Below are positions 8,467 through 15,506 of a stretch of DNA of 64,000 nucleotides, piece by piece. The DNA lies in NCBI RefSeq assembly GCF_023016805.1, contig NZ_JALKCH010000011.1, positions 1-64,000 of the forward strand. The letters run 5' to 3'. This stretch comes from Ancylobacter crimeensis. Its GTDB lineage: Bacteria > Pseudomonadota > Alphaproteobacteria > Rhizobiales > Xanthobacteraceae. A model generated the notes under the pieces. It had not been told where the DNA came from. It was given only the letters and a program-made list of their open reading frames with translations, and did not search any database. The translations under genes and the position numbers were made by a program. Within the stretch, counting starts at the first letter, position 1. Each line of letters begins with the position of its first letter.

Positions 8467-9510
8467 ATGCCTGCCCATGCCCGCTACCTTCTGGTGCGGC
8501 CGCGGGGTGGCATGAATGATTGCCTCGTGCAGATCCATCGCTGCCGGCGCTATGCGGCGGCCCATGACCGGATCGTGCTGCTGGACCTCTCGCGCGGGGC
8601 CATGCGGGTGCCCTTCGATACCTTGTTCCGCGTGCTGCCGGAGGCAAGCTGCCGGCTGGAAACCGCGGACGACGCCCTGCTGGCGGCGCTCGACACGCCC
8701 GGCGCGGTGCGACCCGCGAGCCTTTGCAGCCAGCTTGCCGGCTTCGAGCCTTCCTGGTGCACGAAGCATGAAAACTACGTCGACGAGGCCGGGGCGCCCG
8801 TTACGTTCGACATGACGCGTGACCATCCCGAACGCTGCCTTGTTCATGAACAATGTGGCGGTGGGCTCATCGGCGCGCGCGGGCTCGAGGGTCTCGCGCT
8901 GGCGCCGGACATAGCCGGCGAAGTCGTCGAGCGTCTCGCCCGCCTCGGTGCCGTCTATGACGCGCTGCATGTGCGCCATTCCGATTACCGCACCGACTTC
9001 CAGCAGCTTTTCGCCCGTGCGCGACCGATGTTCGCCGGACAGCGGCTGCTGCTGTGCACCGACAGCGCGGAGGTGCAGCAGGTCGCGCGGCGATTCTTCC
9101 CGCCACAGGTCGATCTCATCACCAATATGGACGTGCCAGAATCGGACGAGCCGCTGCATTACCGCCCGGCCACCGACATCAGGGCCGCAGCCATCGACCA
9201 GTTCTGCGATCTGATCGCCATGGCGCGCGCTCGCCGCTACCTGTTCACCACGCTCGACACTGTGGCGATCATTTCTGGCTTTTCCGCTCTGGTGGAAGGT
9301 CTGCGCGCTGCGCCTGCGATCCCCGAACGCCTGCTGTCGCTGGCTCCGAACCATGCGCTGCTCGGGGCAACCCACCCCATGCCGCGCAGGCAGCTGCCCT
9401 TATCACGCCGGCTCGCCCGCATCGCGGCCCTGATGGCCGAGCCCATCTGGAACCGCCGCGCCCGTCGCCGTCGCCGCAGGGTGCGCCGCGCGGTGCTGCG
9501 GGCCGGGTGA
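8467..9510 (+). CDS. Orphan glycosyltransferase-like protein (fucosyltransferase-like fold suspected)
   Basis: A 347-residue soluble protein I cannot place securely. It opens with RPRGGMNDCLVQIHRCRRYA, resembling the GGLxNxLxQ nucleotide-sugar loop of GT11/GT23/NodZ-like fucosyltransferases, has a central LHVRHSDYRTDF that resembles their HxRxGD box, then LLLCTDSAEV and a C-terminal LFTTLDTVAIISGFSALVEG helix like the SxFS/ALA motif of that superfamily. The last 40 residues are strongly arginine-rich ([18 protein letters not shown]), perhaps for membrane or polyanion contact. The ATG at 8467 is used because similarity starts there; a longer frame opens at 8260. No sugar-pathway genes adjoin it. 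Confidence 0.5.
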   Translation: MPAHARYLLVRPRGGMNDCLVQIHRCRRYAAAHDRIVLLDLSRGAMRVPFDTLFRVLPEASCRLETADDALLAALDTPGAVRPASLCSQLAGFEPSWCTKHENYVDEAGAPVTFDMTRDHPERCLVHEQCGGGLIGARGLEGLALAPDIAGEVVERLARLGAVYDALHVRHSDYRTDFQQLFARARPMFAGQRLLLCTDSAEVQQVARRFFPPQVDLITNMDVPESDEPLHYRPATDIRAAAIDQFCDLIAMARARRYLFTTLDTVAIISGFSALVEGLRAAPAIPERLLSLAPNHALLGATHPMPRRQLPLSRRLARIAALMAEPIWNRRARRRRRRVRRAVLRAG

Positions 9511-9627
9511 CAGCCGGAACAAACGGCAGGCGCGGCGCACACCCTCAAAGCGAGGATTCAGCACCACCGCACGCTTCGTCGCGCGGACGCCGCAAGAGCG
9601 TAACATCTTGATGAATAAGAACCGGAA

Positions 9628-9702
<75 letters not shown>

Positions 9703-9848
9703 ATTCCGTTCGCCGGAGTGCGGCTCCTATAGCGGAGCCCTAACCGCGGCGCAAGGCGACTTGCGCATCGTGCGGAAGATCGGAGCCCCTCCTGTGGAGA
9801 ATTCCGACCCCTCCCCCTCCGGCCCGGGCGACAACGGGCCGCGGCGGA

Positions 9849-10208
9849 TCATGCCGCCAGCATCTTGCCGACCTCGTTCACCAGATCACGCAGGTGGAAA
9901 GGCTTGGACAGCACCTTGGCATCTTTCGGCGTCTGATTGTCGGCATTGAGCGCGACCGCCGCGAAGCCGGTGATGAACATCACCTTGATGTCCGGATCGA
10001 GATCGGTGGCACGGCGCGCCAGCTCGATGCCATCCATTTCCGGCATGACGATATCGGTCAGCAGCAGGTCGAAAGGCTCCTCGCGCATGCGCTGATAGGC
10101 GGAGCGGCCATTGTCGAACGCGACCACATCATAGCCGGCCGTGTTCAACGCCTTCTCCAGAAAGCGACGCATGTCGCCATCATCCTCGGCCAGAAGGATC
10201 TTCGTCAT
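9849..10208 (-). CDS. cpdR: Single-domain response regulator CpdR
   Basis: A 119-residue stand-alone receiver domain with the near-invariant CpdR sequence: acidic pair E8-D9-D10, phospho-acceptor D52 in LLTDIVMPEMDG, T/S switch in MFITGFAAVAL and lysine in VLSKPFHLRDLV. In Caulobacter and rhizobia, unphosphorylated CpdR takes ClpXP to the cell pole and primes degradation of CtrA-pathway substrates; it is phosphorylated through CckA-ChpT. I place the start at the family-typical MTKILLAEDD; an ATG two codons earlier (10214) has the better-spaced GGAG site and may be used. The gene stands alone next to tRNA-Val. Confidence 0.95.
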   Translation of the reverse strand: MTKILLAEDDGDMRRFLEKALNTAGYDVVAFDNGRSAYQRMREEPFDLLLTDIVMPEMDGIELARRATDLDPDIKVMFITGFAAVALNADNQTPKDAKVLSKPFHLRDLVNEVGKMLAA

Positions 10209-10499
10209 CCCCATCACCTAACTCCCGAAACGCAGCCGGCAGGCACAACCCCATTCATGGAAGGGTCGTAGCACGAGAAGGTTACCGAACCCTCCGCATC
10301 GGAACGAGCCCTTGCGCGGGGGGGGGCGGCCCGATTCGCCATCGACAGCCCCCCGCTCGCCCGGCCATGATGGCGCGATGCGGCCGGCAGGATGCACGGC
10401 GGCTTTTGCAGGCTTGCCTCTCGCCCTTGCCGGATTGCCGGGCTAGATAAGCGTCGCCGGACCTTGCCGACGACCAGAGAACAGGACGAAGACGGACCG

Positions 10500-11387
10500 A
10501 TGATTCCCGTCATAGCGGAAACGATCGACCCCGCCTTCGAGCTGGTGGAGCCCGGCGCCTTCAAGGCCCCCGTGCTGATCAACTCGCCTCATTCAGGCCT
10601 CGTCTATCCGCGTGCCTTCGTCGAGCAGGCCCGGCTCGACATGGCGACGCTGCGCCGCTCCGAGGATGCCTATGTCGACCTGCTGTTCCGCAGCGCGACC
10701 GAGGAAGGCCTCCCTTTCATGCGAGCCCATTTTCCCCGGTGCTTTCTCGACCTCAACCGCGAGCCCTATGAACTGGACCCGCGCATGTTCGAGGGGCGTC
10801 TCCCGGCCTACGCCAATACGCGCTCGATGCGCGTCTCGGGAGGGCTCGGCACCATCGCGCGAATCGTCGGCGAGGCGCAGGAGATCTACGCCGCCCGGAT
10901 CCCCGTCGCCGAGGCGATCGAGCGCATCGAGCTCTATTACAAGCCCTATCACCGCACGCTGCGGCGCATGATGGTCGAGATGCAGCGCAACTTCGGCGCG
11001 GCGGTGCTGGTGGACTGCCACTCCATGCCTTCCAGCAATGGTCGCGACCAGCGCGTCGCCGCCGACATCGTGCTGGGCGACCGCTACGGCACGAGTTGCT
11101 CGTCGCTCGTCACCGAAACGCTCGAACTCGAGCTCGGCCGGCGCGGCTATGCGGTGATACGGAACAAGCCCTATGCAGGCGGCTTCATCACCGAGCATTA
11201 CGGCAATCCATCCTCGGGCATGCATGCGGTGCAGATCGAGATCAACCGCGCACTCTATATGAATGAGCGAACCTACACCCGCTCGGACCGTTTCGAGCGG
11301 GTTCGCGCCGACATGATGGCTGCGATCCGCGCTGTCGCGGCACTCGATCCCGGCTCTCTCAACCCCATGCGCACCGCGGCAGAATGA
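10500..11387 (+). CDS. N-formylglutamate amidohydrolase
   Basis: A 295-residue amidohydrolase of the N-formylglutamate deformylase family. Family motifs are INSPHSGLVYP near the N-terminus, the FPRCFLDLNREPYELDPRMF block, VDCHSMPS in the middle (probable zinc/catalytic His), and NKPYAGGFITEHYG then HAVQIEINRALYMNE at the C-terminus. The enzyme hydrolyses N-formyl-L-glutamate to formate and glutamate, the last step of one histidine-degradation route. The ATG at 10500 follows ACAGGACG. No hut genes are next to it, so the role may be a general formyl-amino-acid hydrolase. It is followed by a long gene-poor region carrying small RNA genes. Confidence 0.9.
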   Translation: MIPVIAETIDPAFELVEPGAFKAPVLINSPHSGLVYPRAFVEQARLDMATLRRSEDAYVDLLFRSATEEGLPFMRAHFPRCFLDLNREPYELDPRMFEGRLPAYANTRSMRVSGGLGTIARIVGEAQEIYAARIPVAEAIERIELYYKPYHRTLRRMMVEMQRNFGAAVLVDCHSMPSSNGRDQRVAADIVLGDRYGTSCSSLVTETLELELGRRGYAVIRNKPYAGGFITEHYGNPSSGMHAVQIEINRALYMNERTYTRSDRFERVRADMMAAIRAVAALDPGSLNPMRTAAE

Positions 11388-11681
11388 GCAAAAGACAGGG
11401 CGTTGAGCAGAAACGCGCGCAAAAAGCGTTCACTCGAAAAATATTATCGCGCGATGTGAAAAGGCGTTTTGAGAGCCTTGCAATTCGGGAATGAGAGATA
11501 TACGAATTCTGCACGTTCGGTGTCGCCGGACCTTCCCCTCACATTCGCTGAGGAATAACCGCCACAATAACGGCGGACAGGACAGGCTGACACCGGCACG
11601 GCCCTTCTTGAGGCGCCAGCTGTCGCAGAGAACATGCCGGACCGTTCATCGGACACCGGCAGGACAGGACGAGGGGTGCTG

Positions 11682-11718
11682 AAAAGAAAAGGGGCCGCTC
11701 ACGCGAACGGAGCGGCCC
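11682..11718 (-). terminator. Rho-independent terminator of sRNA copy 1
   Basis: Perfect 9-bp GC stem (GGGCCGCTC / GAGCGGCCC) with a 9-base loop, followed on the minus strand by CUUUUCUUUU. It forms the 3' end of the sRNA. Confidence 0.9.
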
Positions 11719-11779
11719 AAGTCTAGGGAGGAAACGCCCAAGGAGGGCAGTACGGAGCGACGCCAATCGCTCGGTACAG
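11682..11779 (-). ncRNA. mmgR/suhB-type anti-Shine-Dalgarno sRNA, copy 1
   Basis: About 98 nt by prediction. Order 5' to 3' on the minus strand: hairpin 1 (11750-11777, stem GTAC-C-GAGCG with one C/C mismatch, loop ATTGGCGT); a small hairpin GCCCUCCUUGGGC (11736-11748) that exposes CCUCCUU, identical to the 16S rRNA anti-SD; a single-stranded UUUCCUCCCU (11725-11734); and a Rho-independent terminator. The unpaired UUUCCUCCCU, the terminator, the multicopy state and the suhB-family neighbour fit the alphaproteobacterial suhB/mmgR RNA family as I know it. Related CcsR/cuckoo RNAs also carry C/U-rich anti-SD loops. Likely role: Hfq-dependent blocking of ribosome sites. Confidence 0.75.
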
Positions 11780-11784
11780 GCGTT

Positions 11785-11814
11785 AAGATGTCGGAGCATT
11801 GCGGAATAATCAAG
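11785..11814 (-). promoter_or_regulatory. Promoter of sRNA copy 1 (heat-shock-sigma-like)
   Basis: CTTGAT, 18-base spacer, CATCTT on the minus strand, six bases before the predicted RNA 5' end. The same CTTG-N18-CAT layout occurs before copies 2 and 3. CTTG with a CAT-type minus-10 resembles alphaproteobacterial RpoH promoters. Confidence 0.6.
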
Positions 11815-11898
11815 GCATCCGGCGCCGCTATCGGCGTGAACGGTCCCGCTTCGGCACCCACTGTGGCTGAAATGTCGCGAAAATCTCCATGAAAACAC

Positions 11899-11936
11899 GC
11901 CGGGCGGCCTTTTTGGCATGCCCGGCTTTTGTTTTT
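11899..11936 (+). terminator. Orphan plus-strand intrinsic terminator
   Basis: Stem GCCGGGC / GCCCGGC with a 14-base loop, followed by TTTTGTTTTT. The nearest plus-strand gene ends 500 bp upstream (11387), so it may close an unrecognised short transcript or a very long 3' UTR. Confidence 0.7.
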
Positions 11937-12134
11937 GGTCATTTTCCGCGCATTTTCTGCGTCACCCCGCCTCACGTCACACACGCGTCCACGACCTGCA
12001 TGCAAGATACCGCACCTCGTCGGCTCGCCTGGCATCCCTGACAGCATCCTGCCCCGCCCGCGCCCGCAAAGCACAGTGGCCCGCTGCCCGCTGCGGTGGT
12101 TCAGCGCGCACAAGATCCTGAAATGTCTGGGCTT

Positions 12135-12172
12135 AAAAAGAAAAGGGGCCGCTCACGCGAACGGAGCGGCCC
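12135..12172 (-). terminator. Rho-independent terminator of sRNA copy 2
   Basis: Same perfect 9-bp stem as copy 1 (12146-12154 with 12164-12172), followed on the minus strand by CUUUUCUUUUU. Confidence 0.9.
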
Positions 12173-12233
12173 AAGTCTAGGGAGGAAACGCCCAAGGAGG
12201 GCATGCGGGCGACGACGCCAATCGCGGCCCGCA
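12135..12233 (-). ncRNA. mmgR/suhB-type anti-Shine-Dalgarno sRNA, copy 2
   Basis: About 99 nt. The 3' two thirds (anti-SD hairpin, UUUCCUCCCU and terminator) is nearly identical to copy 1. The 5' hairpin (12204-12233) has a quite different stem, TGCGGGC/GCCCGCA, but still pairs and keeps the loop core ATTGGCGTCG. Such compensatory change is strong evidence that the structure is selected. It has its own promoter and terminator, so it is an independent gene, not a processing product. Confidence 0.75.
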
Positions 12234-12238
12234 AGATC

Positions 12239-12268
12239 TTTATGCCCGTGCACCGCACAAAATGCAAG
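12239..12268 (-). promoter_or_regulatory. Promoter of sRNA copy 2 (heat-shock-sigma-like)
   Basis: CTTGCA, exactly 18 bases, CATAAA on the minus strand, ending six bases before hairpin 1. Matches the layout before copies 1 and 3 although the spacer sequences differ. Confidence 0.55.
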
Positions 12269-12519
12269 GCTCAAATGAAAGGAAATGAAACTGATCACAC
12301 CGCTGTGACGCGCGGATCGCGCCAAACGCGCCTCTTGCGCGCATTGACGCACCTTTGCCACTTGACTGGCATACGAAATACAGCATTGGCCTTCTGGCGC
12401 CAGAGGTTACAGGTAACAGGATGCGCCTTGATGGAGGCCATGGGATCGAGGGCGTGACGCGTTTCGCATCACTCCGTAAAAAGCCCTTCCTTTGCAGACA
12501 CCTACCAGCGTCCCGCAAG

Positions 12520-12554
12520 AAAAGAAAAAGGCCGCTCACGCGAACGGAGCGGCC
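12520..12554 (-). terminator. Rho-independent terminator of sRNA copy 3
   Basis: 8-bp stem GGCCGCTC/GAGCGGCC with loop ACGCGAACG, followed on the minus strand by UUUUUCUUUUC. One pair shorter than in copies 1 and 2 because the outer G is replaced. Confidence 0.88.
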
Positions 12555-12618
12555 CGAGTCTAGGGAGGAAACGCCCAAGGAGGGCGGCGAGAACCAACGC
12601 CAATTGCGTTCTCGCGCT
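12520..12618 (-). ncRNA. mmgR/suhB-type anti-Shine-Dalgarno sRNA, copy 3
   Basis: About 99 nt. The anti-SD hairpin and UUUCCUCCCU are unchanged; one base differs just before the terminator stem (GACUCGG for GACUUGG). The 5' hairpin (12587-12615) has a third stem sequence, GCGAGAAC/GTTCTCGC, with the loop core AATTGGCGTT, again pairing perfectly while sharing little stem sequence with copies 1 and 2. It is the copy closest to the hisN/suhB-family gene, which runs divergently 272 bp away. Confidence 0.75.
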
Positions 12619-12623
12619 GCAAT

Positions 12624-12653
12624 AATATGGCAGCGATGCTTGCCCGTATCAAG
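12624..12653 (-). promoter_or_regulatory. Promoter of sRNA copy 3 (heat-shock-sigma-like)
   Basis: CTTGAT, 18 bases, CATATT on the minus strand. With the preceding C it reads CCATATT, the closest of the three to an RpoH-type minus-10. Confidence 0.6.
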
Positions 12654-12889
12654 ACGTGTGCATGCCCATTCTCGCGGCAGATGGAGATAACGCCTATGCG
12701 ATCTACGCATAGCTCAGCAGCCGCCTGCCGGTCGCTCAGCATCTGACGCTAGGTAATATCTCCGAGGCGCCTTTCAAGTCGCCCCCGCACCTTTCGACAT
12801 TGCCGCCCGCCCGGCCCGTGGATATGCACATGAAGCGCGCGGGCGCGAGCGGCGGGCAATGCGTGTCGCTGGACCGGAAAGGGAGCACC

Positions 12890-13678
12890 ATGGCCGCTGT
12901 TGATTTCGAAGCCTTCGTCCATGAACTCGCGGATGTGTCCGGCCGCGCCATCCTGCCCTTCTTTCGCACGGCGCTCGGGGTCGAGGACAAGACCCGCGGC
13001 ACGGCGGCGTTCGATCCGGTGACGGCGGCGGATCGTGCCTCCGAGCAGGCGATGCGCGCGCTGATCGGCCGCCATTTTCCTGCGCACGGCATCCGTGGCG
13101 AGGAATATGACGATGAGCGTCTGGATTCCGAATTCGTCTGGATCCTCGATCCCATCGACGGCACAAAGTCCTTCATCGCCGGCATGCCGGCCTGGGGCAC
13201 GCTGATCGGCCTCACCCGGCATGGCGCCCCCTGCTGGGGCATGATGCACCAGCCCTTCATTCGCGAACGCTTCTATGGCGACGGCTCGGTCGCGCGCTAT
13301 CGCGGCCCGGCGGGCGAGCGTCGCCTGCTGGTGCGCCCGTGCGAGCGCGTGGCCGATGCCCTCATGTTCACCACCAGCCCGCTGCTCATGAACGACGCCG
13401 ACCGCGCACGTTTCGAGGTAGTGGAGCGTCAGGTGCGGCTGTCCCGCTATGGCGGGGATTGTTACGGCTACTGCATGGTCGCGGCCGGCCATGTCGATCT
13501 CATCATCGAGACCAACCTGAAGGACCACGACATCGTGCCGCTGATTCCGGTCATCGAAGGAGCGGGCGGCATCGTGACGGACTGGGACGGCAACCCGGCG
13601 CTCGGCGGCGGGCGCGTGGTGGTGGCGGGCGACAGGCGCGTCCATGCGGAAGCGCTGGAGTTGCTGGCGCGGGGCTGA
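12890..13678 (+). CDS. hisN: Inositol monophosphatase-family phosphatase, HisN type
   Basis: A 262-residue Mg-dependent phosphatase of the inositol monophosphatase/SuhB superfamily. The metal site is visible as GEEYDDE followed by WILDPIDGTKSFIAG, and the C-terminal GGDCYGYCMVAAGHVDLIIE then HDIVPLIPVIEGAGG completes it. The DPIDGTKSFI form and substrate-side residues fit histidinol-phosphate phosphatase (HisN) of alphaproteobacteria and actinobacteria more than SuhB. The ATG at 12890 has AAAGGGA six bases upstream. It converges on the hydrolase gene with only 3 bp between the stop codons, and no terminator separates them. Confidence 0.85.
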   Translation: MAAVDFEAFVHELADVSGRAILPFFRTALGVEDKTRGTAAFDPVTAADRASEQAMRALIGRHFPAHGIRGEEYDDERLDSEFVWILDPIDGTKSFIAGMPAWGTLIGLTRHGAPCWGMMHQPFIRERFYGDGSVARYRGPAGERRLLVRPCERVADALMFTTSPLLMNDADRARFEVVERQVRLSRYGGDCYGYCMVAAGHVDLIIETNLKDHDIVPLIPVIEGAGGIVTDWDGNPALGGGRVVVAGDRRVHAEALELLARG

Positions 13679-13681
13679 AGA

Positions 13682-14638
13682 TCAGGCCGCCTGGCTGCCA
13701 GGAATGAAGGCATCGAATGCGGCGAGGCACTGCTCACGGTAGAGGTCGCGCTCCTGCAGCAATTCGTGGCGCGCGCCGGGGATGACGACATGCCCGCCGG
13801 CGATCAGCCGGCTGCCGAGCCGCTCGATGGCGCGGGTCGAGACCACCGTATCGGCGCCCGCGCCCACCAGCAGCAGTGGCTGGCGGATGATGCGCGCCGT
13901 CGCCGGGTCGGCGAGACGCTCCATCATATCGAAGGCGCAGCGAATCCAGCCGATGGTCGGCGCACTGACATCGAGTTCGGGGTGCTCGAGCGAAATGCCG
14001 GCATTGCGGGCGAAGCGCACGGGATCGGAAGAAAGCCGGTTGCCTTCGAAGGGCGGGAGATTGGCGTGCAGCGCCCGGCGCGAAGGCACGCCCACCCGCT
14101 GCATCTGCAGCGTCGAAAGCACCCGCGCCAGCCCGCGCGCGATGGAGGGATGGCGGATCAGCGCGATGTCCAGCATCGGCGCCACCAGCAGCATGCGGGT
14201 GAACCAGTCGCGATCCTGCCGCTCGCCGTCGAGGCGCGCACAATCCAAAAGGATGGCCGCGCCCATGGAATGGGCGAGCGCGAAATAGGGCGCCGGGCAG
14301 GTCGGCAGCACCCAGTCGCGCATGAAGGCGTCGATGTCGAGCTGGTAGTGCTCGAAGCTGCCGACATGGCCCTTGATGGGGTTGCGCAGCAGACGGTCGG
14401 AACCGCCCTGCCCGCGCCAGTCCATCACCGCGACGCAGAAGCCGCGCCGGCGCAGATTCTCCACCGTCTCGAAATATTTTTCGATTTTCTCGGTCCGCCC
14501 GGGAAAAATGCAGATCGTGCCCGCGGCCGGTACCGCCGGCTCCCACCGCGCCACGCGCAGCATCACCCCGTCCGTCGCGCGGACACGGGAACAGACGGCA
14601 CCCTCGGGGACGGGATTGGCAGGCGTGGCGAATAGCAT
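13682..14638 (-). CDS. Alpha/beta hydrolase, lysophospholipase (PldB-like)
   Basis: A 318-residue serine hydrolase of the lysophospholipase/monoacylglycerol lipase group. The nucleophile elbow is AHSMGA, the strand before it carries VMDWRGQGGSDR (typical of this group), the acid lies in LLLVGAGADTVVS and the catalytic histidine in IPGARHELLQERD near the C-terminus. It probably hydrolyses lysophospholipids or monoacylglycerols in the cytoplasm or at the inner membrane. I start at the ATG at 14638; the frame extends to a TTG at 14731 without a better ribosome site. It is convergent with hisN. Confidence 0.85.
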   Translation of the reverse strand: MLFATPANPVPEGAVCSRVRATDGVMLRVARWEPAVPAAGTICIFPGRTEKIEKYFETVENLRRRGFCVAVMDWRGQGGSDRLLRNPIKGHVGSFEHYQLDIDAFMRDWVLPTCPAPYFALAHSMGAAILLDCARLDGERQDRDWFTRMLLVAPMLDIALIRHPSIARGLARVLSTLQMQRVGVPSRRALHANLPPFEGNRLSSDPVRFARNAGISLEHPELDVSAPTIGWIRCAFDMMERLADPATARIIRQPLLLVGAGADTVVSTRAIERLGSRLIAGGHVVIPGARHELLQERDLYREQCLAAFDAFIPGSQAA

Positions 14639-14793
14639 GGAAGCGAAATCAGGCCGGGCAACGAGTGAAGGGACGAGCAGGGCTCGCGGGGACAAGGCGC
14701 GAGCGATACACGTCGGGATTGTCGCAAACAAGGATGGTTCGGTGTGCCGCGACCGTCTTCATGTCAATTCGACGACAGGCACGCTTCACATCC

Positions 14794-15201
14794 TCAATAC
14801 CGCCGGTCGCCGAAGCCGATAACCTTCATGCCGCTGATCGCCCCCGAAGGCGCATCGACGACGAGCTGCACCCGCTCGCCGCGCGGACCATTGGCCTCGA
14901 CGATGATCATGGCGCCGCGCTGGCGCACCACCTCGATATTGGAAAAGCCACGCCCGCGCAGCATCTCGACCACGGCGCCGGGATCCATGCCGGGTCCGTC
15001 CGGGCCGCCTGGACGACGCGCCGGCGTCGTCTCGTAGGGCGCGTAGGGGCCGGCGCCGGGGCGACCCGAAGCACCTGGCGGGCCCATTTCCTCCCACGGC
15101 CCCCGGAATCCCTGCGCCGCGGCCGGCAGCGCAGCGGTGCCCGCGAGCAGCATGACGAGGAACGGAGCAAGGAACGGGGCAATGAACCGGCCTGCAGCCA
15201 C
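14794..15201 (-). CDS. Secreted small PepSY-like protein
   Basis: A 135-residue exported protein. A signal peptide with hydrophobic core APFLAPFLVMLLAGTAAL and cleavage near AAAQ leads into a proline/glycine-rich linker and a C-terminal domain (VEMLRGRGFSNIEVVRQRG ... VQLVVDAPSGAISGMKV) with the helix-strand-strand layout of PepSY domains. The start is put at a GTG at 15201 preceded by GGAGG, since the N-terminus from the ATG at 15270 would not be a normal signal peptide. Function unknown; PepSY proteins are often periplasmic inhibitors or chaperone-like. The same domain recurs in the protein at 16116-16967. Confidence 0.7.
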   Translation of the reverse strand: MAAGRFIAPFLAPFLVMLLAGTAALPAAAQGFRGPWEEMGPPGASGRPGAGPYAPYETTPARRPGGPDGPGMDPGAVVEMLRGRGFSNIEVVRQRGAMIIVEANGPRGERVQLVVDAPSGAISGMKVIGFGDRRY

Positions 15202-15503
15202 GGCTTGGGCACCTCCGAACAGCCTGCTGTCACCCGCACGGACCCTGCCATCCGAGCAGACCCTGCGCATCCGCGAAACACTGTGCGGAAGGAGAATTCA
15301 GTCGCGACGCAGATGAACGAACGCCGAAGCCGGCATTCATCTGCCGTTCATCGGCAGGACCTGCACACCGCAGCAAAGCAGCCCTTGCACGCGCGCAGGC
15401 GCTCACCATGTCTCCCCTGCACCGGCCCGATGGCGATGCATTGCAGGCCCGGCTCGCTTGTCGAGAGGGCCATGCGCATGTCGCTTCAAAGGAGGATATG
15501 CTT
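15202..15503. other. Divergent intergenic region before hsp20
   Basis: 302 bp between the start of the PepSY-like gene and hsp20. The right third is the ROSE leader. At 15384-15409 there is a CTTGCA-N17-CATGTC arrangement that might be an RpoH-like promoter for hsp20, but the minus-10 is weak. Nothing else is recognised. Confidence 0.45.
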
Positions 15504-15506
15504 ATG
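15390..15506 (+). promoter_or_regulatory. ROSE-type RNA thermometer in the hsp20 leader
   Basis: The last hairpin pairs 15476-15487 (GCAUGUCGCUUC) with 15491-15501 (GGAGGAUAUGC): eleven pairs including U/G and G/U, a triloop AAA, and a single bulged G at 15483 opposite the SD. This is the diagnostic ROSE architecture (a U-U/C-GCU strand with a bulged G masking AGGAGG). Upstream is a second hairpin CTCG-CTTGT-CGAG (15453-15465). The structure would melt with heat and free the SD for the ATG at 15504. The 5' limit of the element is a guess. Confidence 0.8.

Larger units (their letters stand above)
11388..12889. other. 1.5-kb gene-poor region carrying three tandem sRNA genes
   Basis: No protein gene here is convincing: frames are short and lack family signal or good ribosome sites. 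The region is more AT-rich than its surroundings. It carries three diverged copies of a roughly 98-bp unit on the minus strand, spaced about 450 and 385 bp apart, plus an orphan plus-strand terminator at 11899-11936. The spacers between the units are not similar to each other by eye. From 11388 to 11681 I see nothing beyond an AT-rich stretch near 11440. Confidence 0.75.

Noticed and set aside
11888..12040. Possible small plus-strand ORF starting MKTRRAAFLACPAF
   Set aside because: It overlaps a strong terminator right after its start, has no ribosome site and no continuing domain.
12096..12710. Short protein frames over the sRNA units
   Set aside because: They run through terminator stems and differ between copies; conservation follows RNA structure, not codons.
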